Shown piece after piece: positions 1-7,853 of a stretch of 64,000 bases of DNA. The position numbers and the translations under genes are program-made. Source of the stretch: a bacterium. Lineage in GTDB: Bacteria > Verrucomicrobiota > Verrucomicrobiia > Limisphaerales > UBA11358. The stretch covers positions 1 through 64,000 of the forward strand of contig JAKAFL010000009.1 in assembly GCA_021817945.1 (NCBI GenBank), written 5' to 3'. The notes beneath the pieces are model-generated. The model was not told where the DNA came from and ran no database searches. It saw nothing but the letters and a program-made list of their open reading frames with translations. Position 1 is the first letter of the stretch. The number at the start of each line of letters is the position of its first letter.

Positions 1-652
1 GCCCCAGGCGCAAATCGGCTTTGGGGATGGCCCGGAGGTACTTGGCCGCCGCCTCGGTTCGGCATCGCACATGCAGTTTTTCATAAATATGCATGAGATG
101 GGTGCGGACGGTGGTGAAGCTGATGTTGAGTTTGGAACCGATTTCCTTGTTTGAAAGGCCCTCTGCCAGCAGCGCCAGGATTTCTGATTCGCGGGCCGAG
201 AGTTGGCTGGTGTCCTTCACCTCGGCGGTGTCCCCAATGAAAGACCTTACAACCATGCGCGCGATTTCACTGGTCATGGGCGCTCCGCCGGCCCGGACTT
301 CCGCAATGGCCTCCAGAATTTCCTCATCATCAGAGCGTTTGAGAACATAACCGCAGGCTCCGGCTTTCAAGGCTTGGAAAATCATTTTCGTGTCCTTGTA
401 AACGGTCAGCATGATAACCTGCAAACTGGGCAATTTTTCCCGCAGCCGCGCGGTGCAGACAATTCCAGATTCCCCCGGCAGGTGAATATCCATGAGAACC
501 ACATCCGGTTTATGCTGGGGAATTTTGACGAGCGCCTCCTCGGCTGAGCCGCAGGCGCAGACACAGGCATTGCCGGGGGCGCCCGCCACAAACTCCGCCA
601 GGTATTGGCGCAGGGTGGCATTGTCCTCAACAATGGCGATGCGGGTTTTCAT
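1..652 (-). CDS. NarL/LuxR-family response regulator (3' end outside window)
   Basis: This is a two-component response regulator. It opens in frame from ATG at 652 for 217 codons and runs off the left edge with no stop. Residues 1-120 form a receiver domain: the acidic pair is in IAIVEDN, the phospho-acceptor is Asp55 in DVVLMDIHLP, and a Lys lies in GYVLKRS. Residues of about 150-205 form a LuxR-type helix-turn-helix (LSARESEILALLAEGLSNKE, then TVRTHLMHIYEKL). It lies 159 bp downstream of, and in the same direction as, the large sensor kinase at 812-4222, its likely partner. A close paralogue lies at 27747-28385. It presumably controls the adjacent polysaccharide genes (inference). Family assignment is firm; the target genes are not known. 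Confidence 0.93.
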   Translation of the reverse strand, partial: MKTRIAIVEDNATLRQYLAEFVAGAPGNACVCACGSAEEALVKIPQHKPDVVLMDIHLPGESGIVCTARLREKLPSLQVIMLTVYKDTKMIFQALKAGACGYVLKRSDDEEILEAIAEVRAGGAPMTSEIARMVVRSFIGDTAEVKDTSQLSARESEILALLAEGLSNKEIGSKLNISFTTVRTHLMHIYEKLHVRCRTEAAAKYLRAIPKADLRLG

Positions 653-777
653 GGCGGTCTGGCCGGATTCCAACCCCAGGGGCGCTGCGGTCAGTTGCGG
701 CATTGACATCCTATGGCAATCCATGGTCTGGTGCAATGATTCACAATCACAAGCTACACCCTGGTTTGGTTCCGGCC

Positions 778-796
778 TATCGGACATATGTACGAT
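778..796. promoter_or_regulatory. Candidate operator, copy 1 (TATCGGACATATGT)
   Basis: The stretch TATCGGACATATGTACGAT lies in the 159-bp gap upstream of the response regulator at 1-652. A 13-of-14 match, TATCGGACACATGT, lies at 4294-4307 upstream of the sensor kinase. Each contains a 6-bp palindrome, ACATATGT or ACATGT type. The placement before both genes of one two-component pair suggests an autoregulatory binding site. This is inference from two copies only. Confidence 0.3.
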
Positions 797-811
797 TAAT
801 CCGCAGCGGCC

Positions 812-3800
812 TCATGCTTTGGCTTGCGCCAGGGAAAAGTCCAGACTGATGCAAACGATGGTTCCCCGCCCCGGGTTTGACTTCAAATCCGCACTGCCGC
901 CCAACCGCTGCAATCTTTCTGGAATGTTTTTCAAACCCCGTCCGGCCTCCATTGCGCGGGCCGGGTCGAATCCACAGCCATTGTCCTCGACCTCAATCTC
1001 GAGGATCGTCCCGGTCATTCGAAGATGAAATCCCACCTCGGTCGCCTTTGAATGCTGGACGATGTTATGAATAATCTCTTTGACAGCCAGGAACAATTCA
1101 TGGCGCTGGCGCCCATCCAGGGTGACCATAGGAAGGGAGACAGGGATGCGAAAACGACAGGCAATGCCTGCGCCAGAGAGGTAATCGGCCACATAACTGC
1201 CAAGATAATCGGCAAGGGACTGAAGGGAATTTGCCTCAGGATCCACGGCCCAAACAATCACATCCAGGGCAGACACCAGGTTGTGAGCCTTTTGGGAAAT
1301 GGATTTAAACAAACCATTGGAGCGCCCGTCGTGGCCGTGGCCCCTCAGTCCGGTGCTGGCCATCACCCGAATTTCCGTGAGGCTGGACCCGAGGTCATCG
1401 TGCAAATCCCTCGCAATGCGCGAGCGCTCGGCCTCCAGGGCGCGCATCCGTTCGGCCTGCTCACGCCGTGAATGTTCGCGCTCCAGCATCCGGGTGCGCT
1501 GCTCGACTTTCCTCCGCAACTGGGTGATCCACAAGGATGCCGCAGCTAGAACCGCCACCAGGGCTGCCACGATGAAGAACAGGCGGCGCAGAGTCCACCA
1601 GGGCGGGCGCTGCAACAACTGAATATCATGGGGGCGGTTCAACAAAAGCTCAAAACCCGAACCGTCGCCCATGCTGCCATTGACCGGGGTGACATAGACT
1701 CCAGTGATGTGCAACCGGCTGCCCAGCGGGAATTCCCCCGCAAGATTGTCTGCCGTCACGATTTCCGCACGGTAGTTTCGGAGGCCTGTTTGTAATTCCA
1801 ACAGCCAGTCCTGCCCGGTCCTTTGCAGGCTGATCAATCTTGCCTCCGTCCCCACCAGCAACCCATCCATGGTCCCATCCCCTTTTCCGGCATCCGGCCA
1901 TGGCATTGGCGCGGGCAGGTCTCCATGGCCCGTCCTCCGCACCACCGCCTCATGCAGCACAGGCTCAGGTCCACCGAGTTCTGGAATGCCCACCACATCC
2001 ACAAAATCCCCAAGCGCCAGTCCGTTCATTCCCTCCGCCACAAACCGAAGCGCGCGGCCATCCGCCATCAGATAGGCATCCCCGGTGCCCATGTGCACAA
2101 TCTGGCCCGAAACCCGCACCCGCTGGAATCCGCTGGCATGAAGGTCAAACCTCAATAAATCCCCGATGCTTTTGGCTGGCGCAGAAAATGGCTCGACCGG
2201 GGGCAGTTGATCCACCTGAACCTCGGCATTGTGGATTTTGATCATCCCCACCTGGACTTGGCGGGTTTTGGAATTCCACAGCGCCAGCAGGCATCCACGG
2301 ATCCGCACCAGGGTGTTTTCAAAATGCTGAAGCTGCCCAGGACCCACTCCATGAACCTCCACATTGATTTTTCCACCATCTGTAAGAAGGGTCATTGTGT
2401 TGGATGCCAAGCCCGTGATGATGCCGCGCACCTCCACATATTGCACATCCATGCTGCCACTTATGAGCTGGTTGTAATTGGGGCGAACTGGAACGGGCAT
2501 CCTCCCGGGGCCCATCAAATTGAGCGATTGCACCTCCACCACCGGCGCGAAATCACCCACTCCCGTCACCCCGCGCAAATCCACGAAATCTCCCGCCTCC
2601 AAGCCGTCCCGGTAGGAATCGGGAAGCCTGCAAAACACGCCGCGCGTGTCATCCTGAACCGTTGCCCCATGCCATTCCACCAACGATGTCACCACACCTC
2701 GGATATGCACGGAAAAACCGCGTGCAGCCTCGCTGGCGCTCAACTGCTGCACCTGCGCCGCCATGGTCAATGTGGAGGGCAAGCCCAAACCCGGCGAGAG
2801 TGACCGGCAGTACGCCGGGCTCAATTCCTCCCTGCCATCCCTCATTCGACGGCTTCCCAAAACCTCCACATCTGCCCCATTGGTCCAACCACGCACATCA
2901 TCCAGTTGAATGGGCATGGATTCCCCACCTTCGGCCAACAGCCAGCGACCGTTGCCCCACTCCAGCCTGCCGCGGAGATGGGCAATGAAATTTCCGGCCT
3001 TGCGCCGGTGCAACTCTTCCAGTGAGGCGAGCGGATATTTGTCCCATTGCTCAGAAGCCAGTCGCTGAATGTGGACATATTGGGGCCCTGCAATGGATAA
3101 GCCTTCAAATTCCATCCTTCCCCCGGGACTGGTCACCTGATGCAAAACCCCCTCCACTTGGAGGGTGGCATTCACGAGCAGGGCTGGGCCGAGGGTTGAA
3201 CCATCCGGGACCCATGCCTGAATCTCGCGGTCTCCCACAGCCAGGTCCATCTCCAACTCATTCCCCGCCAACCCTGCAAATTGGACCACACCGGTCGCAG
3301 AAATCCATTGGCCTGAATCCACCCCATTTCCGGGGGCGGGCCATTGAATGTTGGGGATGGGTATTGGCAGGTTGGTGACCAGCACCTGAATCTCCGGATG
3401 CAGCCCACCCAGGTAGAGTTCGCTCCCATCATCCGACCGCAGCCTGAATTCGTATTCCCCAGGCTTGTGAACCTGCAGCCGGGCCTTGAAAATCATGGCC
3501 ACAAACTCCTCCGGGTTTCGCCGCTCAATATCACAAAAAGGGGCTTTCCCTGAAACGGATGGCGTGTCATCCAAAGCTTCATCCATGCTGGAGGGCGTTT
3601 CATTGTAACAAAAATAACTCACCCCAGGGACCGGGGCAGTTCCCTGACCCGAATCTTCAGGCTCCAAAAAAAGATTGCCCGCCCCCAAAGGTTGGTTGGT
3701 GAACCCCGGGCCGGACCATGTCGCCTCCAGCTCTGCCGGATTCTTGGCATTTAAATAAAAAAGCCGGAAAGAGTGAAAACCGGCCTCAAGGTGGATACGA

Positions 3801-4222
3801 CTGGACTTTTCCTCCGCCGAGTGAATGCCACCGTCATCCACCACGGGCGGCTCTCCCAGTTCAATCAATCCGGGGCGTCGGATCAGCTCGCACATGCCCA
3901 GAGCCAGGTGAATGCGCCGACCCGGCAGGCATCCCGACTGGGGCGTCTCCCACCGGCATAATTCCACGCCGGAATCATCGCGAATGACAAATGTGGACGC
4001 CGCAGGATCAGCCCCGCAAATATCGCCGACCAGATCCAGATGGCACAAGCAGCGTTCACGATCCGCCAGCGCCAGCCGCAAGGAATGAACATTCGTGACC
4101 ATAAGGTCCGCAGCAGCCTGCACTGGCAGCATCCCCATCAACAATCCCAAGGCCAGCCAGGCCAGCCTACCCGGCCACACGATGCAGGATGCACGTCCAG
4201 CGCCATCTTCATGGAGATTCAT
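812..4222 (-). CDS. Large membrane sensor histidine kinase with PA14-like and OB-fold-like sensor repeats
   Basis: This 1136-residue sensor kinase should phosphorylate the regulator at 1-652. A hydrophobic N-terminus (about residues 14-38) resembles a signal peptide. Residues of about 120-290 carry PA14-like signatures (FRLRSDDGSELYLGG; LEATWSGPG), a domain often linked to carbohydrate binding. Roughly residues 300-860 are beta-rich repeats with patterns such as VHIRGVVTSLVEWHGATVQD, resembling OB-fold sensor modules. One membrane segment (about 876-898) follows PPWWTLRRLF. A coiled coil, a HisKA_3 dimerisation helix (RIARDLHDDLG, phospho-acceptor about His941) and an HATPase domain (VEDNGCGFD, GRGLKNI) end the protein. 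It is divergent from the prepilin-like gene at 4369. The ligand is unknown; a glycan is my inference from PA14 and from the neighbouring CAZyme genes. Confidence 0.9.
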   Translation of the reverse strand: MNLHEDGAGRASCIVWPGRLAWLALGLLMGMLPVQAAADLMVTNVHSLRLALADRERCLCHLDLVGDICGADPAASTFVIRDDSGVELCRWETPQSGCLPGRRIHLALGMCELIRRPGLIELGEPPVVDDGGIHSAEEKSSRIHLEAGFHSFRLFYLNAKNPAELEATWSGPGFTNQPLGAGNLFLEPEDSGQGTAPVPGVSYFCYNETPSSMDEALDDTPSVSGKAPFCDIERRNPEEFVAMIFKARLQVHKPGEYEFRLRSDDGSELYLGGLHPEIQVLVTNLPIPIPNIQWPAPGNGVDSGQWISATGVVQFAGLAGNELEMDLAVGDREIQAWVPDGSTLGPALLVNATLQVEGVLHQVTSPGGRMEFEGLSIAGPQYVHIQRLASEQWDKYPLASLEELHRRKAGNFIAHLRGRLEWGNGRWLLAEGGESMPIQLDDVRGWTNGADVEVLGSRRMRDGREELSPAYCRSLSPGLGLPSTLTMAAQVQQLSASEAARGFSVHIRGVVTSLVEWHGATVQDDTRGVFCRLPDSYRDGLEAGDFVDLRGVTGVGDFAPVVEVQSLNLMGPGRMPVPVRPNYNQLISGSMDVQYVEVRGIITGLASNTMTLLTDGGKINVEVHGVGPGQLQHFENTLVRIRGCLLALWNSKTRQVQVGMIKIHNAEVQVDQLPPVEPFSAPAKSIGDLLRFDLHASGFQRVRVSGQIVHMGTGDAYLMADGRALRFVAEGMNGLALGDFVDVVGIPELGGPEPVLHEAVVRRTGHGDLPAPMPWPDAGKGDGTMDGLLVGTEARLISLQRTGQDWLLELQTGLRNYRAEIVTADNLAGEFPLGSRLHITGVYVTPVNGSMGDGSGFELLLNRPHDIQLLQRPPWWTLRRLFFIVAALVAVLAAASLWITQLRRKVEQRTRMLEREHSRREQAERMRALEAERSRIARDLHDDLGSSLTEIRVMASTGLRGHGHDGRSNGLFKSISQKAHNLVSALDVIVWAVDPEANSLQSLADYLGSYVADYLSGAGIACRFRIPVSLPMVTLDGRQRHELFLAVKEIIHNIVQHSKATEVGFHLRMTGTILEIEVEDNGCGFDPARAMEAGRGLKNIPERLQRLGGSADLKSNPGRGTIVCISLDFSLAQAKA

Positions 4223-4293
4223 TCAAGCCTTATCATAACCCAAATTCATCCGTCGGGCCAGTCTGGCCTGGGCCATGCCTTGTCGGGCAAGGT

Positions 4294-4312
4294 TATCGGA
4301 CACATGTCGTAT
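4294..4312. promoter_or_regulatory. Candidate operator, copy 2 (TATCGGACACATGT)
   Basis: This is the second copy of the motif at 778-796. It lies in the 146-bp divergent region between the sensor kinase (starts 4222) and the prepilin-like gene (starts 4369), so it could affect both directions. No convincing sigma-70 promoter was pinned down beside it. Confidence 0.3.
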
Positions 4313-4368
4313 GGCACGACGCAGAATTCGGGTTATGATGTTTCTAAATTATCACCCTGAAAGCGTAA

Positions 4369-5259
4369 ATGAGTTACACGCACCATTATCAGATGGACCA
4401 CTCCATGATTCCGCGCCCCTTTTTTAAACGCAGAGCCCGATTTTCCCATCCTGAATTTCCAAACCGTGCCCGGGCGGGGGGGGTGACCGCTTTTACCTTG
4501 ATTGAACTTTTGGTGGTGATTGCCATCATTGCCATCCTGGCAGCCATGCTGCTTCCGGCCCTCGCAAGGGCCAAATTCCGCGCCAAGGTCATCAATTGCA
4601 CCTCCAATTTCAAGCAGTGGGGAATCATGGCCAATGTTTATGCCGCGGATGATCCCATGGGTCGGCTGCCATCTTTCAACACGACTTCCTCGGGCGGAAA
4701 CCCCACGGATGTCTCCATTGATTTCCTCACCAACACAGCGGCGTATGGAATGAATGTGCCCATGTTTTTCTGCCCTGTGCGCCCCGGCGACCTCACGGCC
4801 GCCAACACTTGGTTTTATAACAATGGCATCCCCTACCATTCCGCGCTGGGAATCGTCACCATTGGCCAGTTGAATCAATATTTCACCTCCACCAGCGGGC
4901 GATCGGTAAATGGCGGATATGGAAAATTGTTCCATGATTGGTGGGTGCCGCGCCGGAACACAGGCAATCCAGCCACATTCCCATCGTCCGGATCAGGAAC
5001 CGTTCCCCCAGGTGCCCTGCCCTGGCCTGTCAAGACCAGCGACACCTCGGCAACCTGGCAACCCATCATCAGTGACCTGGCAGAAGGCAACGGGTCCACC
5101 AACCTCAATTCCATTCCGAACACTGAGGCGCACTTTGAGGGAAATGCCCTGTCTTCCATCAATGTCGGCTATGCCGATGGCCATGTGGAAACCCACAACC
5201 AAGCCAAGGTGGCTTGGCAGTACACCGGAAATGCCGGACAGCAAAGTTATTTTTATTGA
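4369..5259 (+). CDS. Prepilin-like secreted or surface protein (type IV pilin / type II pseudopilin N-terminus)
   Basis: The product is 296 residues. After a long basic leader of about 41 residues comes the class III prepilin core [18 protein letters not shown] (from Phe42) followed by [11 protein letters not shown]. Cleavage by a prepilin peptidase would fall before Phe42; the -1 residue is Ala, not the usual Gly. The remainder is a globular domain with a late [10 protein letters not shown] stretch, matching the H-x-DG type C-terminus common in Verrucomicrobiota and Planctomycetota pilin-like proteins. The ATG at 4369 is used; later ATG codons (residues 9 and 13) are possible starts. It lies between the kinase and the secreted and CAZyme genes. 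A role as surface fibre or adhesin subunit is inference. Confidence 0.85.
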   Translation: MSYTHHYQMDHSMIPRPFFKRRARFSHPEFPNRARAGGVTAFTLIELLVVIAIIAILAAMLLPALARAKFRAKVINCTSNFKQWGIMANVYAADDPMGRLPSFNTTSSGGNPTDVSIDFLTNTAAYGMNVPMFFCPVRPGDLTAANTWFYNNGIPYHSALGIVTIGQLNQYFTSTSGRSVNGGYGKLFHDWWVPRRNTGNPATFPSSGSGTVPPGALPWPVKTSDTSATWQPIISDLAEGNGSTNLNSIPNTEAHFEGNALSSINVGYADGHVETHNQAKVAWQYTGNAGQQSYFY

Positions 5260-5337
5260 TCACAGGCTGTGCTGCCATGGCGCGTCAAACCTTTCAACCA
5301 TCCACCAGTCCATTCAACCAAACATCCACTAAAAACC

Positions 5338-7692
5338 ATGAAAAACAAATTGTTCAACCGCAGTTTCCCATCCCGGCGCGCCTGGCTGGCTCCAGCCATG
5401 GCGGTTTTGGCCGCTGTGACTGTTCACGCGCAGTTTATCCTCGGCAGTTGGCAGGACTCATCAGACGACGGATGGGTTCGTGTGAATGGGTCCGGCGCAA
5501 GCCTTGGCTCCATCTACGCATCGTCCAATGACCCGAGCGCGTTTCAGCAGGTGACCAATGTTGTGGCGGGTTATCCAGAAAGCCTGGACATCAAGGAAAC
5601 GGGCTATGGCAATGTGCGGGCCGAAATCAACATCGCCAGCCTCGCCGGCGGCGTGGCGGCTTGGAACGCCAATTCCAATCTGAATTTCACCTTCTCCTGC
5701 GGACCGGACACCGGCGCTGGTGCCGGATACATGCAGTTGGTCCAGTTCCAATACATTTCTGACAAAGCTGGCTTTAATAACATCACCAGCGGGTGGGGAA
5801 CCAATGGGTTCAGCGAAACTGGAAGCACTGGAAATGATTCCAGCGGCCAGCCGGTCTATTATTTCTATGCGAATTCCCCCTCCCGCTCCCAGGTTGTGAC
5901 TTGGAATTATTCCGGAGCGAAGGCTGCCATTGGCACCAATCCAAGCTATCTCAATATAATTTTTGTGTTTCAAACCGGCGGCGGGGCCCCAACCAATATT
6001 TACCTGAATAACGTCAACCTCTCCGGCGCCCCGGCAGCCGTCACCACCTCCACTTTCATCGTGGATGATTTTTCAACCAATGGCGTGAGCAATTCGAATC
6101 CAACCAATGACGATTACTATTCCAGCGCGCAAAACTACTCCCAAGGCTACATCACCAATGTCTGGTGGAATTGGTTTGGCGGAGCGTTCCAAGACCTGTC
6201 TTGGGATGGAACCGTGGATGCCAATTCGAACTCCGCCTCCGGCTCCATGAAGGTTTCCCTGGCTTTTGACAGCACCAACACCCAGTTTGTGGTCTGGGAC
6301 CAAGGCGAGGTGAACGATTATTATGCGCTCAACATCAGCGCCCTGACCTATACCAATTTCCAATGCGATGTCATGTTTGCTCCAGGATCGGCATCTGCGG
6401 CAGGCACGTTTGGCTATCCCATTTATGGTTATTTGCGCTTTGGGACGCGCACCGCAAGTTATGGACAAGACTGGTTCGGCGGGGTTGAAGTGGCCGCCAC
6501 CAACTCAGGCTGGGTTCATGTCAGCATACCCCTGAACGCAGTGACCGACACTAATTTGCTAAATATCCAAGGCCTTATCATGGGCATTGACAGCGGATAT
6601 TTCGGATTGAACTTGAGCGGATCATCCACTTTCTGGGTGGATAACATCAAATTTGTGGGTCCTGCGGTCGTCAGCACGCCTCCTCCACCGGTTCTGGGCC
6701 TCCAAAAAGCTGTTCCCGCGTTGCGCATTTTTGCGGGATCGTCTGCCAACACCTATGACCGCGAGGAACTGGCCACCACGGACAACAACCAGTCCTGGGT
6801 TTCCGCCGGGTCCGGAGCTCCGGCAACCTATTCGTTCACTCTTCTGGACCGTGGCGCGGATATCAACCAGACGCATATTTTTCTGGTGCCATCCACCCCA
6901 TCCGGCCAGGCTAATATGGGAAATGCCGGCACACCCAATGAGTTCATTGAGTACCAGGCATCAAACACGCTTTGGATGGTCATCAATCCAGCCGCCGCCG
7001 GGGCGGGTTACGTCACGGCCAGCGTCCAATGGAAAACCAACCTTCCTAATTCCAATCCCAACGTGACGGCCCTGACCATCACCAACAGCACCGCCATAGG
7101 CACCTGGACCCTGGCTTTTACCGGTCCCTCCACCGGCACTTTGACCGCTCCCGGCGCCAGCCCGGTGAGCTTCAGTATTGCCGATCCCAACGTGGCTGCT
7201 GATTTCGCAAATCCCTTGGTGGCGTATTTTGGATTGCAGCCCAATTCCACCGCCGGCGAAGGCGAATATGAAGATTGGGCCTCCATCACCGTAACCGGAG
7301 TCAGCGGGACGGCTGAAAATGAGAATTTTAGCAATGAATCCACGTTCAACAGCACATCCCAATGGGCGAATAATTCGGCGCAGGCGTCCAGCATCGAGCT
7401 TGCCACCACCAACACTCCCTATTGGATTAATTGGACACTGCCAGCCAGCGGGTTCGGCCTGGGCACGGCTGAAACCGTAACGGGCAACACCAACACATCC
7501 AATCCCTATATGTTGCCTGAGTACTATAACAACTACGGAGATGGCCAAACCATTCCCGGAGCTGCCATACAAGGTTCAAAAACATGGCTCCTTCTCCCGG
7601 TCAATGACCTGCCCACCGTGGACGGAACCTCCACAGGGGCGAAGTCTCCCGATGCCTTTTTCAGGCTGTTCAACCCGCCCCTTGTGAACTAG
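5338..7692 (+). CDS. Large secreted beta-sandwich-rich protein, function unknown
   Basis: The product is 784 residues. ATG 5338 is chosen because it gives a clear signal peptide (basic MKNKLFNRSFPSRR, hydrophobic AWLAPAMAVLAAVTVHA). A longer reading starts at 5269 but would bury the signal. The mature protein is rich in Asn, Thr, Ser, Gly and aromatics. Two segments (about residues 35-230 and 240-450) look like carbohydrate-binding-type beta-sandwiches; the second ends FWVDNIKFVG, a pattern shared with CBM-like jelly rolls. A third region follows a short proline linker (TPPPPVLGLQ). The protein ends in DAFFRLFNPP, reminiscent of the FYR endings of other secreted proteins here. No catalytic motif was recognised. 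It probably binds glycan or forms a surface structure (inference). Confidence 0.8.
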   Translation: MKNKLFNRSFPSRRAWLAPAMAVLAAVTVHAQFILGSWQDSSDDGWVRVNGSGASLGSIYASSNDPSAFQQVTNVVAGYPESLDIKETGYGNVRAEINIASLAGGVAAWNANSNLNFTFSCGPDTGAGAGYMQLVQFQYISDKAGFNNITSGWGTNGFSETGSTGNDSSGQPVYYFYANSPSRSQVVTWNYSGAKAAIGTNPSYLNIIFVFQTGGGAPTNIYLNNVNLSGAPAAVTTSTFIVDDFSTNGVSNSNPTNDDYYSSAQNYSQGYITNVWWNWFGGAFQDLSWDGTVDANSNSASGSMKVSLAFDSTNTQFVVWDQGEVNDYYALNISALTYTNFQCDVMFAPGSASAAGTFGYPIYGYLRFGTRTASYGQDWFGGVEVAATNSGWVHVSIPLNAVTDTNLLNIQGLIMGIDSGYFGLNLSGSSTFWVDNIKFVGPAVVSTPPPPVLGLQKAVPALRIFAGSSANTYDREELATTDNNQSWVSAGSGAPATYSFTLLDRGADINQTHIFLVPSTPSGQANMGNAGTPNEFIEYQASNTLWMVINPAAAGAGYVTASVQWKTNLPNSNPNVTALTITNSTAIGTWTLAFTGPSTGTLTAPGASPVSFSIADPNVAADFANPLVAYFGLQPNSTAGEGEYEDWASITVTGVSGTAENENFSNESTFNSTSQWANNSAQASSIELATTNTPYWINWTLPASGFGLGTAETVTGNTNTSNPYMLPEYYNNYGDGQTIPGAAIQGSKTWLLLPVNDLPTVDGTSTGAKSPDAFFRLFNPPLVN

Positions 7693-7712
7693 TCCCTTGC
7701 GTAATCATCTCA

Positions 7713-7742
7713 GCCTCCGCGCGGACCAAACCACGCGGGGGC
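7713..7742 (+). terminator. Weak stem-loop terminator candidate
   Basis: GCCTCCGCGCGG and CCACGCGGGGGC pair over 12 bases with one mismatch and one G-T pair around a 6-base loop. This lies 20 bases after the stop of the large secreted protein. Only three T residues follow, so it may be an attenuator or transcript-protecting hairpin rather than a strong terminator. Confidence 0.35.
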
Positions 7743-7853
7743 TTTGAAAAACCCACCGCCCTTCAAACTTTTTATTCGACCTCATTCAATGCTTTTCACG
7801 CCAGCCTTTTGTTGTCCGCAAGACCATTCATAATCCAGCGGCCCTGCCTGCTC

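Noticed and set aside
492-1028. Plus-strand ORFs opposite the regulator and kinase (and similar long ones at 12778-13458, 38015-39271 and 39272-40114)
   Set aside because: They lie wholly or mostly antisense to strongly supported genes, have no family motifs and show the composition of mirrored coding sequence.
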